A stretch of 64,000 bases of DNA from Phanerodontia chrysosporium (lineage: Eukaryota; Basidiomycota; Agaricomycetes; Polyporales; Phanerochaetaceae), in NCBI GenBank assembly GCA_001910725.1, contig MJGA01000005.1, positions 1,302,001-1,366,000 of the forward strand, written 5' to 3'. Shown here one piece after another: positions 29,401 to 44,435 of this stretch (its first letter is position 1; each line of letters opens with the position of its first letter). Below the pieces are notes generated by a model that was not told where the DNA came from, searched no databases, and saw only the letters and a list, made by a program, of their open reading frames with translations. Position numbers and translations under genes: made by a program.

Positions 29401-30400
29401 TGGTGCGGCGGGGCCGCGGCATAGCCCTGACTGGCAGTGTCCAGGTGAGGACGCAATGGTCGCTGCGGTGGCGCTCATCGGGGCAGACGCGGAGGTCGTC
29501 GGGGAGGGTGTCGCCCGCCGACCACAAGAGATCGAGCGTGCCAGGGCGCTTGGTGTCATCGTTTGAGATCCACGTAGGCGGGCAGTGAACGGTGTCATTG
29601 ACGAGGGTCAAGCCAAGGTCCAGCTCGGCCAGCTCAATGAGGTCGTCGCAGCGTGCTACAAACCGGCGCTCCGCGTCCGGCGCGCGCATGCCTGCGTCCC
29701 ACCGCTCGTGGCGGAGGTTAAAGTCGCCGACCATGTAAGAGATGGCGGGAATGTGCTCGACGTGTTCACGCAGGAAATGCACCGCATCGTGTGTCTTCGA
29801 GTCGTTATACACCGCGAGGATGTTGATGTCGCTATCATTGACGCGCAGGGTCACACAGAGAGCGTCCCGGCAGGCACCCCCGCGGAGCGGCGTAATGCGG
29901 GGCCCCATGTGTGCCCAACGTTTGTGTACGAAGACGCACACCCGCGCATCGGCAGACGCACGCAGGAACTGAAAATTCCGATGAGTGACTGACCCGGTGT
30001 ACTCGTCCCCGTCTCGGTTGGTGGTGGAGGCGACGTGTTTGATGTAGCCATGGAAGGGCTCGGTGAAGATGAGGATGTCATCGTCACGGTGCCGCTCCAG
30101 ACAATGGTTCATGTTCTCTTTAGAGCGCTGGACGTTGGCATACACACACCGCATAGGGGTGGGGCCTGTAGGCGCGGCATCGCCGCCCGGGGCGCGTTCG
30201 AGATTGTCACCGGAGGCGGCGCCGTCCGGCTCGCCAACAGCGCCAGGACCGGCGGCGCCGTAGGCCGCTGCACGAAGTGCCTCAATGTCAAGAGGCGGGG
30301 GAAGGTCATCATCGGGGCTCACGGATCCCAGGGGGCTGCCCGGCTGCGCCGCACGCAGGGGGGCAGGGGAATGAATTTGGCTCTGTTGGATACTACTCAT
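26499..30400 (-). CDS. LINE ORF2, 5' part: endonuclease, RT, start of RNase H
   Basis: The N-terminal part starts at 30400, 32 bp after the ORF1 stop. The APE-type endonuclease lies at about residues 80-330 (VYANVQRSKEN; MVGDFNLRHERWD; RSDHCVLTW). The reverse transcriptase follows, with GPDGIGWFWLKR, AYRPIVLLNCLGKLMEKVL, GVGQGSALSPVLANLYL and the catalytic FYVDD near residue 819. RNase H begins with LVTDGSA near 1188. The frame then shifts by one base, probably at the G6 run 26764-26769 (plus strand), because GAAWAVWRPP and VFDAEMIALERG continue in the neighbouring frame to 26499. The coding length over both parts is 5045 nt, one short of a multiple of three, which fits a single missing base. 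The full protein would be about 1680 residues. Confidence 0.92.
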
Positions 30401-30432
30401 ACAGTATGTACAGGCGGTGGTCTAACAACTCG

Positions 30433-33258
30433 TCAGCGAGGAGGCACGGCGGAAGCCGCGCCCAAGGCAGAGACCATCTCCGTGTCGTCGTCGGTGATTC
30501 CGAGGCCAGCTGCACGATCCGCAAGCCGCGTGGCCAAGGCATCAGCCTTGCGTTTTCCGCGCTGCACGTCCCGCGAGCCGCCGCGTCTCCGCTGGGCATC
30601 CTCCAGGTCAGTGACGGAGACTTTGGAGGGGTGTGCTGCCATCCAGGACGCGTCGAAGGCGTTCTTCGCCCATGTGCACACGCCGTCGCGAGGGCCATGT
30701 CCAGTGCAGCCGCAGTTGCCACAGGACAGGTGAGCCGCCGTGCGGGGGCACTGGACGGAGATCGAGCCGGTGCGCTCTCGTTCTGGCGAGCACTCCACGC
30801 AGTAGGTGTCGTGGAGCTCCTCGGGGTGAGGCAGGTGGCACAACGTGCAGTGCTGGTGCTTCGCGCGGCAGGCGGCGACGTGATGCCCCCACATGAGGCA
30901 CTTCGCGCATTGTGGCGTGCACTTGGCTGGGGTGTGGATCGCGAGGGAGCAGAGTCGTCCGCCAATCAGCAGGCTCTTCTTCTCGAGCGAGCGCGCGCGG
31001 GACCCATCCGCATCATCGTAGATAGCGAAGAGCAGCTCGCCTGTGCCCCCCACAACGTTCCGATACTCGGGGCGGGGGTGTTGCATGGGCAGGAGCAGGT
31101 TGCTCGCCACCACGGCGTTGACGCCTTTCGCAGCCGACTGGCCGTCGCGGATAGCCTGGAAGACGACCTCGAACGGGATGCGCTCGCCGCCGGGGCGCTC
31201 GCAGACGACATCCCGCGCGAGCAGCTGGGTGATTGGGATGTAGAAGCCGAGGTCCAGGACGCCGTCACCGAACCGAGTTCGGTGGTTGCGCGCGAGCTCA
31301 TCGATGACCGCCGTGGCCGGTCGAGCCGCAAACGTGACATCAAGGTGGGATCCGCGGACATGCCAGTTGATGCTCTCCACCACGGGGGCAGGGTCGTCCC
31401 CGTTGACGTGCCCGACAGCGGCATGCGCAAGCGCAACGGCAGCGACGACGTCCGTGAGGGCGACGCGGAGACCGGTGGCGACCGGGGTCGAGTAGTTGAC
31501 CCGGAGGACGCGGCGCGCCTCCAGTGGGGGGTGGTAATGCACGACGTGTGTGCGTTTTTTCTCCTTCACAGGGGGTGTCAACCCGCCGGGAGCAGGGGAC
31601 GGGGTAGCAGCGGGGCCGGCGGGTGGCACTGGCGTGGGCGCGGTTGCCGCCGGCGCTGCCGCCTGGTCAGCAGGCTTGGCAGCCTTGGGCAGGAACTCAA
31701 ACTCCTTCGCAAGCGAGATGGTAGTGGGGAAGTGCGCAGCGCCGCCGGTGTGAGCCATGAGGGAAGCGGCCCCAGCGAGGGTGTGCCAGTCAGAGCCGGG
31801 CTGGACGACAAGCGCGAAGCTGCCGTCGGGGGCGACCACGGGTGGCTGGTCCGGTGTCGTCAACGACACCTTGGCCTTTTTTGCCGGCGGGACAGTCGAT
31901 CCAGGCGCCCCCGACGGACGAGGAGCCTTGGGATCGGTGAACAAGGCCCTCTTGCGGGGCCCGGCCGGGAGCACGACATCGGGCGTCGGTGCTGCACCAG
32001 GGGCGAGCCCCAGGGCAGAGAGGGGGGCACCGGCGGCAGGGAGCTCGATGCGGGTGGGCGCAGCGGTCTGTCGCAACGGCGTCCCAGCAAACCTCTTGAC
32101 GAGCTCAGTGGGCAGGCCCCGGAGGAGGCTGTGAGTGTCGCGGGTGATTGTGATCGCCTGGGTGACGGAGGTCTCCGTGCGGACGACGCACTGCTGGAGC
32201 GTGCCGTCAGCGACGCGAAGGGAGCGCATGGCGGCGGTGAGCTCGGTGTGAAGGTCAAGCTGGCTCCGCATCTCGCCGATGACCGCGGTCGCGTCGGTGA
32301 GGCGCGCAGCGAGCAGGAAGTCAGGGAAGGACCGACGGAGGACGGCGTCGTGGTGGCGCGCGATCTCTATCCAGGTGGCGAGGGTGCCGTGCATGACCGC
32401 GCAGAGCAGCGTCAGGGGTGCCGGCAGCGACTCTGCATCGGCCTCCTGGAGCAGAGACACCGCATCGGCGGAATGGCTCGCGAGAACGTCTTGGACTTGT
32501 CCGAGGAGGCCGGCAGCGTGGTGGAACGCGGCGTCCGCAGCAGCAGAGCCAGCGTCCGAGGGCGACGTCTGGGACTGCGTCATGGCGTCATCGCCGTCCG
32601 CATCTACCGCGGGTGCGGGAGCGGAGGCCGCTCCCACGACGAGATCACCGGCAGCCATGCGCTGGCGTAAGGTGAGCAATGGAGACCCAGGCGGTGACGA
32701 GGGGCAACGCACCGCACTGCGGGGCCCGGTGTGGGCAGGGCTGAGACCGGTCAGCGGGGGTGCCAGCGGCAGGAAGCGGTTGGCCGAGAGGTTGCCTGTC
32801 ATCAGGGAGGGGTGCAGGGGGAGTGCGCGATAGCAGGCAAAGGCGACGCAGCAAACTCGCTGCGACGGGCGCCAATGCGAAAAAAGGCTGCCGCCAGGCG
32901 GCGGGCGGGGCCGCGTAGGTCCTGCCGGCGGGGCCGTCGCGGCCAACAGCGGGGCGTCTGCAACGCGGAGTGCGGGGCCATCCTTCGGGCAGGAGGCCTT
33001 GGCGGCGCGCCAGGGGCAGCGATGGGGGCGCACTCGCGAGGGCGGGGCACAACAGGTCACACAGAGTGAAAGGAGTCGCCCGCGCAAGAGCGCGGGCAAT
33101 GGGATTCGATTGCGTGCACAACGGTACGAAGAGTCGGCGGGCAGGGAGCCCAGGCCAACGCGGGGGGCGGCCGCCGCCCCCGGGAGACGAATCGGCGTCT
33201 CCCGGGGCACGGACGGACCTAAGTGTGTCCGGCGGGGGAGCGCCTGAGCCTCCCCCAC
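30433..33258 (-). CDS. LINE ORF1, Gag-like zinc-knuckle protein
   Basis: 941 residues from the first Met. A second plausible start is the Met of MTGNLSANRF about 150 residues in. The N-terminal part is Pro/Ala/Arg-rich. A helical region near 260-370 may mediate multimerisation. Residues about 620-760 contain an RRM-like fold candidate (VESINWHVRGSHLDVTFAARPATAVIDEL). At about 776-860 there are three Cys/His clusters (CAKCLMWGHHVAAC; CTLCHLPH; CGNCGCTGHG), typical of LINE ORF1 RNA-binding proteins. It would coat LINE RNA. The C-terminus is basic (SRDVQRGKRKADALATRLADRA). Very GC-rich codon use matches ORF2. Confidence 0.88.
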   Translation of the reverse strand: MGEAQALPRRTHLGPSVPRETPIRLPGAAAAPRVGLGSLPADSSYRCARNRIPLPALLRGRLLSLCVTCCAPPSRVRPHRCPWRAAKASCPKDGPALRVADAPLLAATAPPAGPTRPRPPPGGSLFSHWRPSQRVCCVAFACYRALPLHPSLMTGNLSANRFLPLAPPLTGLSPAHTGPRSAVRCPSSPPGSPLLTLRQRMAAGDLVVGAASAPAPAVDADGDDAMTQSQTSPSDAGSAAADAAFHHAAGLLGQVQDVLASHSADAVSLLQEADAESLPAPLTLLCAVMHGTLATWIEIARHHDAVLRRSFPDFLLAARLTDATAVIGEMRSQLDLHTELTAAMRSLRVADGTLQQCVVRTETSVTQAITITRDTHSLLRGLPTELVKRFAGTPLRQTAAPTRIELPAAGAPLSALGLAPGAAPTPDVVLPAGPRKRALFTDPKAPRPSGAPGSTVPPAKKAKVSLTTPDQPPVVAPDGSFALVVQPGSDWHTLAGAASLMAHTGGAAHFPTTISLAKEFEFLPKAAKPADQAAAPAATAPTPVPPAGPAATPSPAPGGLTPPVKEKKRTHVVHYHPPLEARRVLRVNYSTPVATGLRVALTDVVAAVALAHAAVGHVNGDDPAPVVESINWHVRGSHLDVTFAARPATAVIDELARNHRTRFGDGVLDLGFYIPITQLLARDVVCERPGGERIPFEVVFQAIRDGQSAAKGVNAVVASNLLLPMQHPRPEYRNVVGGTGELLFAIYDDADGSRARSLEKKSLLIGGRLCSLAIHTPAKCTPQCAKCLMWGHHVAACRAKHQHCTLCHLPHPEELHDTYCVECSPERERTGSISVQCPRTAAHLSCGNCGCTGHGPRDGVCTWAKNAFDASWMAAHPSKVSVTDLEDAQRRRGGSRDVQRGKRKADALATRLADRAAGLGITDDDTEMVSALGAASAVPPR

Positions 33259-33488
33259 CGTAAATTTGCGCCCCAGGCGCTGTGTTACGAAGTACTCTAC
33301 AGGGGGGTGGGACCTTGACTGAATGGTGGTGAACTAACTAAAGGAGGCGATGGGGGAGGGAAGGGGGCAATAGGGGCGATGCAGCCCGCCTGCCCAGCAG
33401 GGCGGGAGGGGATGGAGGAAACTGGGGGGAGGGTCGTCGCTGCACGGGCGTCTAAGGGGGGAAGATGGTGGTACGAGATCAAGGTGTG
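33259..33488 (-). other. LINE 5' untranslated region
   Basis: 230 bp between the target duplication and the ORF1 start. The plus strand is rich in G runs, and 33352-33376 has four G runs of 3-5 with short loops, a potential quadruplex on the template strand. LINE promoters are internal, so this segment would have to hold it. I see no TATA box. Confidence 0.6.
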
Positions 33489-33501
33489 TGGTCGCACCCT
33501 C
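33489..33501. repeat. Target-site duplication of the LINE, right copy
   Basis: TGGTCGCACCCTC, identical to 1235-1247, at the 5' end of the LINE. Confidence 0.93.
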
Positions 33502-33781
33502 GGGGGCCGTTAACGCGAGCAGCATTTCGCGCCGCCCGCCAAAGAGGACTCCTCATCTCTGCCATCAAGTCTTTCCTCCGGGACATGTAGCCGTCTTGTG
33601 CTATACGCCCGTACATATCCCTAATAACTGATTTTATGCTCTCGTCTAGGACATAATCACCTAGGCATAGCAATAATCCTTCGAGCTTCTGCCAGTTGCA
33701 CGCTGCGATTGATGGAGAAAGATGACGCTCTTCCGCGTTTTCCCCAGTTTGTGTAGCCTCCACCATGTCGCGGTTACCCAT
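33489..33781 (-). CDS. Small hypothetical ORF ending at the LINE insertion point
   Basis: About 98 codons from the ATG at 33781, with an amphipathic middle (CNWQKLEGLLLCLGDYVLDESI). No family is recognised. The LINE target duplication lies in its last codons. Before the insertion the frame would have read GCDQ and then TGA, so the LINE struck almost exactly at the natural stop. A 93-codon plus-strand ORF (33765-34046) overlaps the start and is an alternative reading. Both may be spurious. Confidence 0.25.
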
Positions 33782-34304
33782 ACAAATTGCTATCTACTAC
33801 CCCGTTACTGACATTGGCGTTCATGACGAGGTCAGTCCCACTTATTTCCGTCTCCTATCGGAGGCACTCCACTACCAGGGGACCTTGATCCTTCGCCTTC
33901 CTCTTCATCATCCTGTTGGTGCTTGCGACGTGCCAACTAGTTCGCTCAGAGTCATGCGGCGTCTTTGGAGTAATTACTTTGCTCTTCGTTACCGAGAGAT
34001 ACTAATCCCATATAACTTCGCACTGTGCAAGGGCTTGCTATTTTAACCTACCTAGAGTTGTCACCTGGGTTCTACGACTCAGAGAGTCACAATCTCCCTC
34101 AGAAGACTTCAACGCTCAGCTTATGTCGTACTGACAAGTCACGTTCACCGTCGCCTACATTGAGATTCTCGCGAAGCTAAGAGGAATAAATTACACGGTC
34201 TACAAATACAACAAACGTGAACGTCGACTCATGGGGGTATCACTACGCATGGCTACACTGATGGAATCTACTGAATGAAGCATACCACGGACAAACACAG
34301 CAGC
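33782..34304. other. Unassigned AT-richer interval before SMC3
   Basis: Apart from the doubtful plus-strand ORF 33765-34046, nothing recognisable lies here. The right part is the 3' flank of SMC3. Confidence 0.4.
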
Positions 34305-38471
<4,167 letters not shown>

Positions 38472-38814
38472 TTTCGCCTCTAAGCGGCCCCAACGGTCCT
38501 GAGAGTTTGTGTATGCCGCTAGAGGCCTGAATTGCCTACTCCCACCTCGTAGCAGTCCGAGACGTGTGTAGCAAAAGAGAGCAGTGGGGATGGTCTGAGC
38601 TCGCGGTGGGACGAACAAGGCGTGACGACCGGACGCGCTCATCGTCGCGTGCGTCACGCTCGTCACAAGACACGATTCTGGGCGCTTGACCGGCCTCCGC
38701 TGCTTTGCGCTGGGCCTCCACGAGGCAGGCTCTCGAATATTTCACGCCTTTTCCCAAGCATCTCTACTTGTCTACCTCTTACACGGCCAAACGACATAGT
38801 CGAAGGAGGGCTAG
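38472..38814. promoter_or_regulatory. Shared upstream region of SMC3 and the TAPT1-like gene
   Basis: 343 bp separate the divergent start codons, so promoters of both genes must lie here or overlap the genes. I see no convincing TATA box on either strand, as is usual for housekeeping genes. Confidence 0.45.
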
Positions 38815-41315
38815 ATGCCGCCATCTTCTTCTCGCTCTCCTCGCCGTAAAGGGGTCCGGAGATATCTGTCCGCCACAGGCACCCGCTGGAGTGGACGAGC
38901 TCCGTCCACACCCAAGCGTCGACGCGGGTCATTCACGAGTTCGGGTCACTTTACACCACCACGTACGCCAAGCGAGGCATCGGATGATGAGGATGAACTA
39001 GACGAAGGCATTCACCTGGATGACGCAGCCTCCGTGGTCTCCCATCCGAGACATTCTCCGTTCTAATGCAGGACGACCATGGACCGCCACTAGCATATTC
39101 TTCTCTCCCTGCGACACCTATTTCTCTCACCCCAGACCGCACTCTCCCCCACCACGCCTGCCTGCTCCGAAATTTCTCCCAGAACGTGAGCTGCCGCTGC
39201 CTCCGCCAACGGCTACATATACAGACCAGGTGCCCCAAGAGGACGCGCCGCCGTTCTCGATATGGGACTATCTACGGGAAGAGCTGCTTGCGACGGACTT
39301 TGACTCTCATCAGGAACTCAAATGGGAACGTGTGAGCAACTTTCTCAGTATGCCGCTTGCGATCGAGAAGGTGCGTTATTTCGATTATGAGTTGCCTCCA
39401 CACGCTAACGAAGCACCCAGATTATGCTCTTTGGCTTCATAGTTTGTCTCGACTCTTTCTTATATACGTTCACCATCCTTCCCATCCGCTTTGTTCTCGC
39501 ATTCAGTCGCCTGCTTGTGAACACCATTACGCCGTCCGCGCCGCCCCTACCACCATCGCAGAAAGCTGACATATTGCGTGCCCTGCTGCTGATTATTTCG
39601 ATAATTATCCTCGCACCTCTAACGGACGCGAGCAAGATATATCACAGTATACGCGGTCAAGACACGATCAAATTGTATGTCATTTTCAACGCACTCGAAG
39701 TACGCGCTACTTCATTTCGTATTTCGCGCATAATTGCGCACTCTGCATCTACTCATGCCTTGGATCTCAGATTGCAGACAGATTATGCGGCTCAATAGGG
39801 CAAGACATCATCGACTGCTTGTTCTCTCGTTCGACGCTACAAGTGATTTCACATCGGAAGAGACCTACCTCCGAGACTCTGAAGCCGTTCTTCTACTTCA
39901 TTCTAGCGCTTGTATACACTGGTGAGTTGATACTTCAATGCAGATACACGTTTCTGATTTGGGTCGACAGTATCACACACCCTTGTCATGGTGTACCAGA
40001 TGATCTCGCTCAACGTCGCTGTGAACTCATACGACCATGCGCTTCTCACCTTACTGGTGTCAAATCAGTTTGTGGAGATCAAGGGCAGCGTATTCAAAAA
40101 GTTCGAGAAAGACAATCTGTTCCAGATAACCTGTGCAGGTAAGTCCATAAATTACCGCGAGTAGGACTATCCATTGATAATGCATTGTCAGATATTGTTG
40201 AACGTTTCACCCTAGCACTCATGCTTGTGGTGGTAGCTTTCCGTAACCTGATCGAGCTCAGTGGATCGTCCTTCAACTTCAGCGAAGGCTTCGCCCTTCC
40301 AAAGAGCTTTGGCTGGTTCCGCGGAAACAACGTCATTTGGACGATATCCTACGTGCGTCCGCTTTGATCGCTCTGCCCTCAGCGCCATTCACGCTCACCA
40401 TAAATATAGCCCGTCATGACCGTGATGGTGTCCGAAATGCTCGTGGACTGGCTGAAGCATGCCTTCATCACCAAGTTCAACCACATTCGACCGAGCGTCT
40501 ATGAACGCTACACCGATGTGTTGTGCCGCGATTTGGCCAGTGCAAGCGGTGTGAGCAGACGTGAAGCAGCGAGAAAGGTATTATCCCTGCTCAAACGTGG
40601 GTGATCACTGCGACTGACATCATACCAGCATAGCTACGTCGATCAGTCGCCACTGGTCGCGCGGCGGCTTGGCTTTGCTTCGCTGCCTCTAGCGGTGCTC
40701 GCCATACTCGTCGGTACACAGTCGATTCTGCTCCTCATATCTATGCACGTCGACGACACGTCGCCGCTGCTCTCGCTCATCTCGACCGTCAACTCGCCTA
40801 CGTTCATGTACAAGCTCGCCTCCGCGGCGCTCTCCTCCACGCGCGCCCTGCTCGCACTGCTCTCGTCACCGGCATCGATCGCACCCGCGGTACAAGCCGC
40901 AGGGCACCGCGCGCTCGCGGCGCTGTCGACACACGGCGCGATCAACGTGCTCAAGTGGAGTGCGCTCGCGGCGCTCTTCTGGGTGACGTCCGTGCTCGTG
41001 AAGATCGTGCTCGGCGTGAACCTGCTCAGCTACGCGACCCGGCGGCGCGCGGGCATGGCGGCGCGCGCCGCGGCGGACACCGTCAACGACTTTGGGCGCG
41101 ACCCGATCGGCGAGGGCCGCGAGGAGCAGCGCTACAACAAGGAGCTCAAGACGCTCTTCTCCGACTCCCGCGACGACGCCGCGCCCGTGGCTGACATTGG
41201 GGAGCGCAAGGAGGCGGAGAAGAAGGCTGGGAAGGAGGAGGGTGGTGGTGGTGCGAAAAAACGGTTGCCGCTCGAGGAAATCACGAGGTACACGATGGTG
41301 AAGAGGATATGGTGA
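38815..41315 (+). CDS. TAPT1/EMP65 family multi-pass membrane protein
   Basis: Matches the family of yeast Emp65 (ER membrane, works with Slp1 in protein quality control) and animal TAPT1. Recognised from MLFGFIVCLDSFLYTFTILPIRF, IADRLCGSIGQDIIDCL, VMVYQMISLNVAVNSYDHALLTLL, SNQFVEIKGSVFKKF, ITCADIVERF and VDWLKHAFITKFN. Exons after the first: up to 39370, 39421-39699, 39771-39921, 39971-40138, 40192-40352, 40410-40577, 40629-41315. Introns are 49-71 nt and phases agree. The first intron lies between 38963 and 39135 but its ends are uncertain; 38963 (GTACGC) to 39071 fits the frame. The N-terminus is basic and Ser-rich, then acidic. The C-terminus has two or three more membrane spans and a charged tail ending LEEITRYTMVKRIW. 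Likely located in the ER membrane. Confidence 0.93.
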
Positions 41316-41621
41316 AGACAGCTTAGACGGAAATACTTGGAGCAATATACGGAATGTGCGGAATGATTGTGGCGTACGTAGTGTGGCACGGAAGATAGCA
41401 ATGATGGCACTACTGCGATTATTAAGTTCGCTGTCGCACGTATCCAGCCAAAACATCGAGCTTGAAATTACAGCGGTGACTGATATATTCTGGAGAGTTC
41501 ATGAGCATACAGTACACGAGCGATAGCATAGAGCATAATTTAACATGTGTCTAGTGTGAAGGATCCAAGTGTCAGCAACTGCACTGAGGCCAGAGTATTT
41601 GTTGTGTATCTTGATCGAGTC

Positions 41622-43436
41622 CTAGGTGTCTTCCAGAGCCAATGTGCAGGAGGGAGCCAGTGCAAGAGTGCCAGAGGAGACAAACGGCAGATAGAGTTCA
41701 CGGGGGCGCCGCCGCTCCTTGTAGCCCGCCTCGCCGCGGTACCGCCGCGCCTCTTCACGCCTCCGTGCACCCACCGCCGCCGAGCCGCCACTCGAGCTGC
41801 TGCCGCTGCCGCTGCTGCTAGACGTCGCGCTGCTCAGCGACGTGCTACTGCTGCTGCTACTGCTAGTGCTCACCAGCGCCGCGCGCCAGGTCCCCTGCGT
41901 GCGCGGCGGGAGCGCGGGCACAGGCGGGGCGGCCTCCGAGGCGCACAGCAGCGCCGCGACGTCGCCGAGGACGTCGGCATGCGCACTCCGGCGCGCCTCC
42001 GCGGTGTGCGTCACGACGCGGCGCGCGCGCACCTCGCGCACCTCCTCGACGCCCTTCTCGGCGTGGCTCCCAAACCCGCGCCCACGCTCGCGCCCGCGCC
42101 GCCGTGGTAGTGCGCAGGGCTCACAGGCGTCGGGCGGCGCGAGAGGAACGCGTTGAAGACGTAGTGCTTCGGGGGCGGCGTCGGCGGGCGGCCGGGCGTG
42201 CGGGGCCGCTCGGGCGGCTGCTCCGCGAGCCAGGCGCGCGTCGCGCGCGGAGCGTGGTCGCGGCACATGCGTACGCTGTGTGTGCGTCGTCCGCCGCCGG
42301 CTGCGGGGCGGGCACTGGGGACGAGACGGGGGCGGTCACAGAACGCTGGCGCGCCGCGCGGGGCGTGCACGCTGGTGCGGTGCGGCGGGCGCAGCGGCAA
42401 GCGCACGCGGGGCGAGGAGGAGGGCCGTGGCGTGGTCGGGTGTGCGGCGCTCATGGGAGGGACGGCGCGCTCGCGCGGGCCAGCGGGCGCCTGTCGGGGC
42501 TGGATGTGTGTTCTGGTGGGCGGAGTGTGCACCCTGGGGGCGCGGCGGGCGACGCTCAGGGCCGGTAGAGTGTTCTGCGCGACGCGGCTCCACAGGCGCA
42601 GGTCGGTCCCTGCGCTCGAGGGGGCCAGCGCGCGCGGCGGGACCTGGCTCGGCCGTGGCGGCCCCAGCCTGACGTCGTCGAAGTCGAGCGCACTCTCGGA
42701 GATGTCGCGGCGCTGCGTACGCGCGCGCGAGCGCCGCTGCAGGGTGCCGCCTGCGTTCGGGGGCGGCGGGAGGATGTAGTCTGGCTCGTGCACCTCTTGT
42801 GGCTTCGCACGCGATGGGAAGGCAGCGCGACCACGCTCTGCTGGGATCACTGAAGCAGGGTGTCGTGGGTAGGCATATTCTACGCTGCGCTTGCCGTCGC
42901 CAGACGTCCGCCCTCTGCCCTCCTGCGCCGCTCGCTGGTCCAGCATCCTTTCCCATGACGCCTTCTCCTTCAGGGTGTGAGAGGGTACTTGTGTGGGTGC
43001 GCTGATTCTCTCCCTGTCGAGCGTCTGGGAGCGTGGCGCGGAACGCTGGTACCGCTGGACGAAGGTATGCGTTTGAGTGCGTAGCCCGGGCGTGCGTTCT
43101 GTCCGAGCATCGAGTCGGATGCTTTCCGTTGCAGTTTGTTGCGTGCATGCTCTCCTAGGAACGAGTCGGACTCTTTGCGCGAGACAAGAGACCGTACGGA
43201 TGCGTAGGCGTCTCTGTAGCATAGTTAGGATGAGCACCGGAGAGGACAGGCGTTGACTTACGCTGCAACGTCAGACAGCCGTCGTGGTCGCTTGTGGAGT
43301 TTGTGTGGACGGCTGATGATAGGTTTCGGAGCAGGGTCCTCTTTGCTGCAACCTGGGGTCAGAACATTGGCGCGCTACGAGAGCTGGGTGCGCACTCTTT
43401 GATTAGACTTGCCGAGATTTTGCGTATTCTCTCCAT
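41622..43436 (-). CDS. Pro/Ser/Arg-rich protein of unknown function
   Basis: Not recognised. Start MERIRKISASLIKE at 43436, 84 nt downstream of a TATA box. Intron 43214-43261 (48 nt, GTAAGT, CTAAC, CAG). The frame shifts three times, each repaired by one extra base in a G/C run: near 43369, 43012-43014 and 42069-42071. With three added bases the coding length becomes 1770 nt, exactly 590 codons. The N-terminal half has a repeated motif (SDSFLGEHAR; SDSMLGQNAR). A middle conserved-looking stretch is KPQEVHEPDYILPPPP. Near the end are HYVFNAFLSRRP and a helix-rich segment (EKGVEEVREVRARRVVTHTAEARRSAHADVLGD), then poly-Ser. The long disordered composition suggests a regulatory or scaffold protein, but this is only inference. 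Confidence 0.6.
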
Positions 43437-44435
43437 CTCGTCGTGAGAATGATCGCTCAGGCTAGCGCAAGTTGTTCGTAGGAATGGGGTATGTGGCTCG
43501 CGTACGAGGGAGTAGGCCTCCTTTTATATTTGTTCTGGCTAGCAAGACAAAGACTGAGTGGACTGGCGGACTTGCCGAGGGCAAAGGACAAGGGGACCAA
43601 AGGACTGATGGGCCACAGAGGGAGGCCACGCGCAACGAGAGGCGTGCGCACAGCCCTCGATTGGCCTCATGTTGCTCGTCAAAGGGAAAGTAAACTCTAC
43701 TCACCTGCAATCTGCAGAGAAAGAGTCGCGGGACAAAGGGCAAAGTCATCCCCTCTCGCCTTGCGCTCCGCGTATTATGCACCCCAGGAGCATTTCGGAT
43801 AACTACACAGTGTTCCCCTACAGCGTGCTTCTGTCACGGAGACGTAAACGAGCAGCATCGGATGGGTATCTGGTGCACCACTGCCACGGATTGCTTGCGT
43901 CCTAAGCCGACAAGTATGGACACCGGAGGGAACAGGCAGGATTTCCCGTGGCTGTGGGCAAAAGTCGCGCTGCGTGAGCAGCATCGCTGCGGAGCGAGGC
44001 GGGGACGGACAGCTGGTCGTAGGGGGTAAACAGATGGGTGTCGGGAGTGTACTGCGCAGCTGCCGGATTTGCGTGGGCGATGTCCAGAAGAGGCAGGAGA
44101 CGGAGGGCAGGAGCGGTGGCTGTGCGGGGTGTGCGGCGTGCGCTGCGGGCGAGTGCGAGCCTGGGGAGCAGGCAGAGGAAACTAGTCCACCCCCTCGTGG
44201 CAAATCCGCGCTGTGACGTAACCTCTCCCCAGCATTCTCCCGCCGCACCGCGCCTCGTGCCTGACAAGCTTCTCTCGCCGTATGCCCATATAAAGCTCAA
44301 CCCGCTCATGCCTCCACCCACAAGTCACTCCTCTCCATAGCCCTCTGTGCGTAGCCCGTGTCCGCTCAACTCCTCCGTTACTCATCTCTCTTCTCAGATC
44401 CCGCTCACGAATCCTCACGACTCATCACAGCCACA
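43437..44435. promoter_or_regulatory. Divergent intergenic region with two TATA boxes
   Basis: TATAAAAGG on the minus strand at 43520-43528 serves the gene starting at 43436. TATAAA on the plus strand at 44289-44294 serves the gene starting at 44436. The 750 bp between have scattered open frames with no recognisable protein. Confidence 0.65.

Larger units (their letters stand above)
1248..33488 (-). mobile_element. Tad-like LINE retrotransposon, split by element A
   Basis: A non-LTR retrotransposon on the minus strand. Its 5' end is at 33488 and its A30 tail at 1277-1248, flanked by a 13-bp target duplication. Without the inserted gypsy element (2600-26498 plus one ACGG copy) it is about 8.3 kb. 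It encodes a zinc-knuckle ORF1 and an ORF2 with APE-type endonuclease, reverse transcriptase, RNase H and a C-terminal Cys/His region, the layout of the fungal Tad clade. The long uninterrupted tail and near-complete ORFs indicate a young copy. ORF2 now carries a 24 kb insertion and one apparent single-base frameshift, so this copy cannot be active as it stands. Clade assignment is from domain order only. Confidence 0.93.

Noticed and set aside
27476..32670. Long plus-strand ORFs opposite the LINE ORFs
   Set aside because: High GC leaves the opposite strand open. Conserved endonuclease, RT and zinc motifs are all on the minus strand.
33765..34046. 93-codon plus-strand ORF near SMC3
   Set aside because: No recognisable domain and overlap with an equally plausible minus ORF; not listed as a gene.
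42104..42779. Plus-strand Arg/Gly-rich ORFs
   Set aside because: Antisense of the Pro/Ser/Arg-rich minus gene, whose frame, intron and TATA box agree.
43462..44321. Several ORFs of 70-160 codons on both strands of the divergent promoter region
   Set aside because: They overlap TATA boxes and leaders of two better genes and have no domain.
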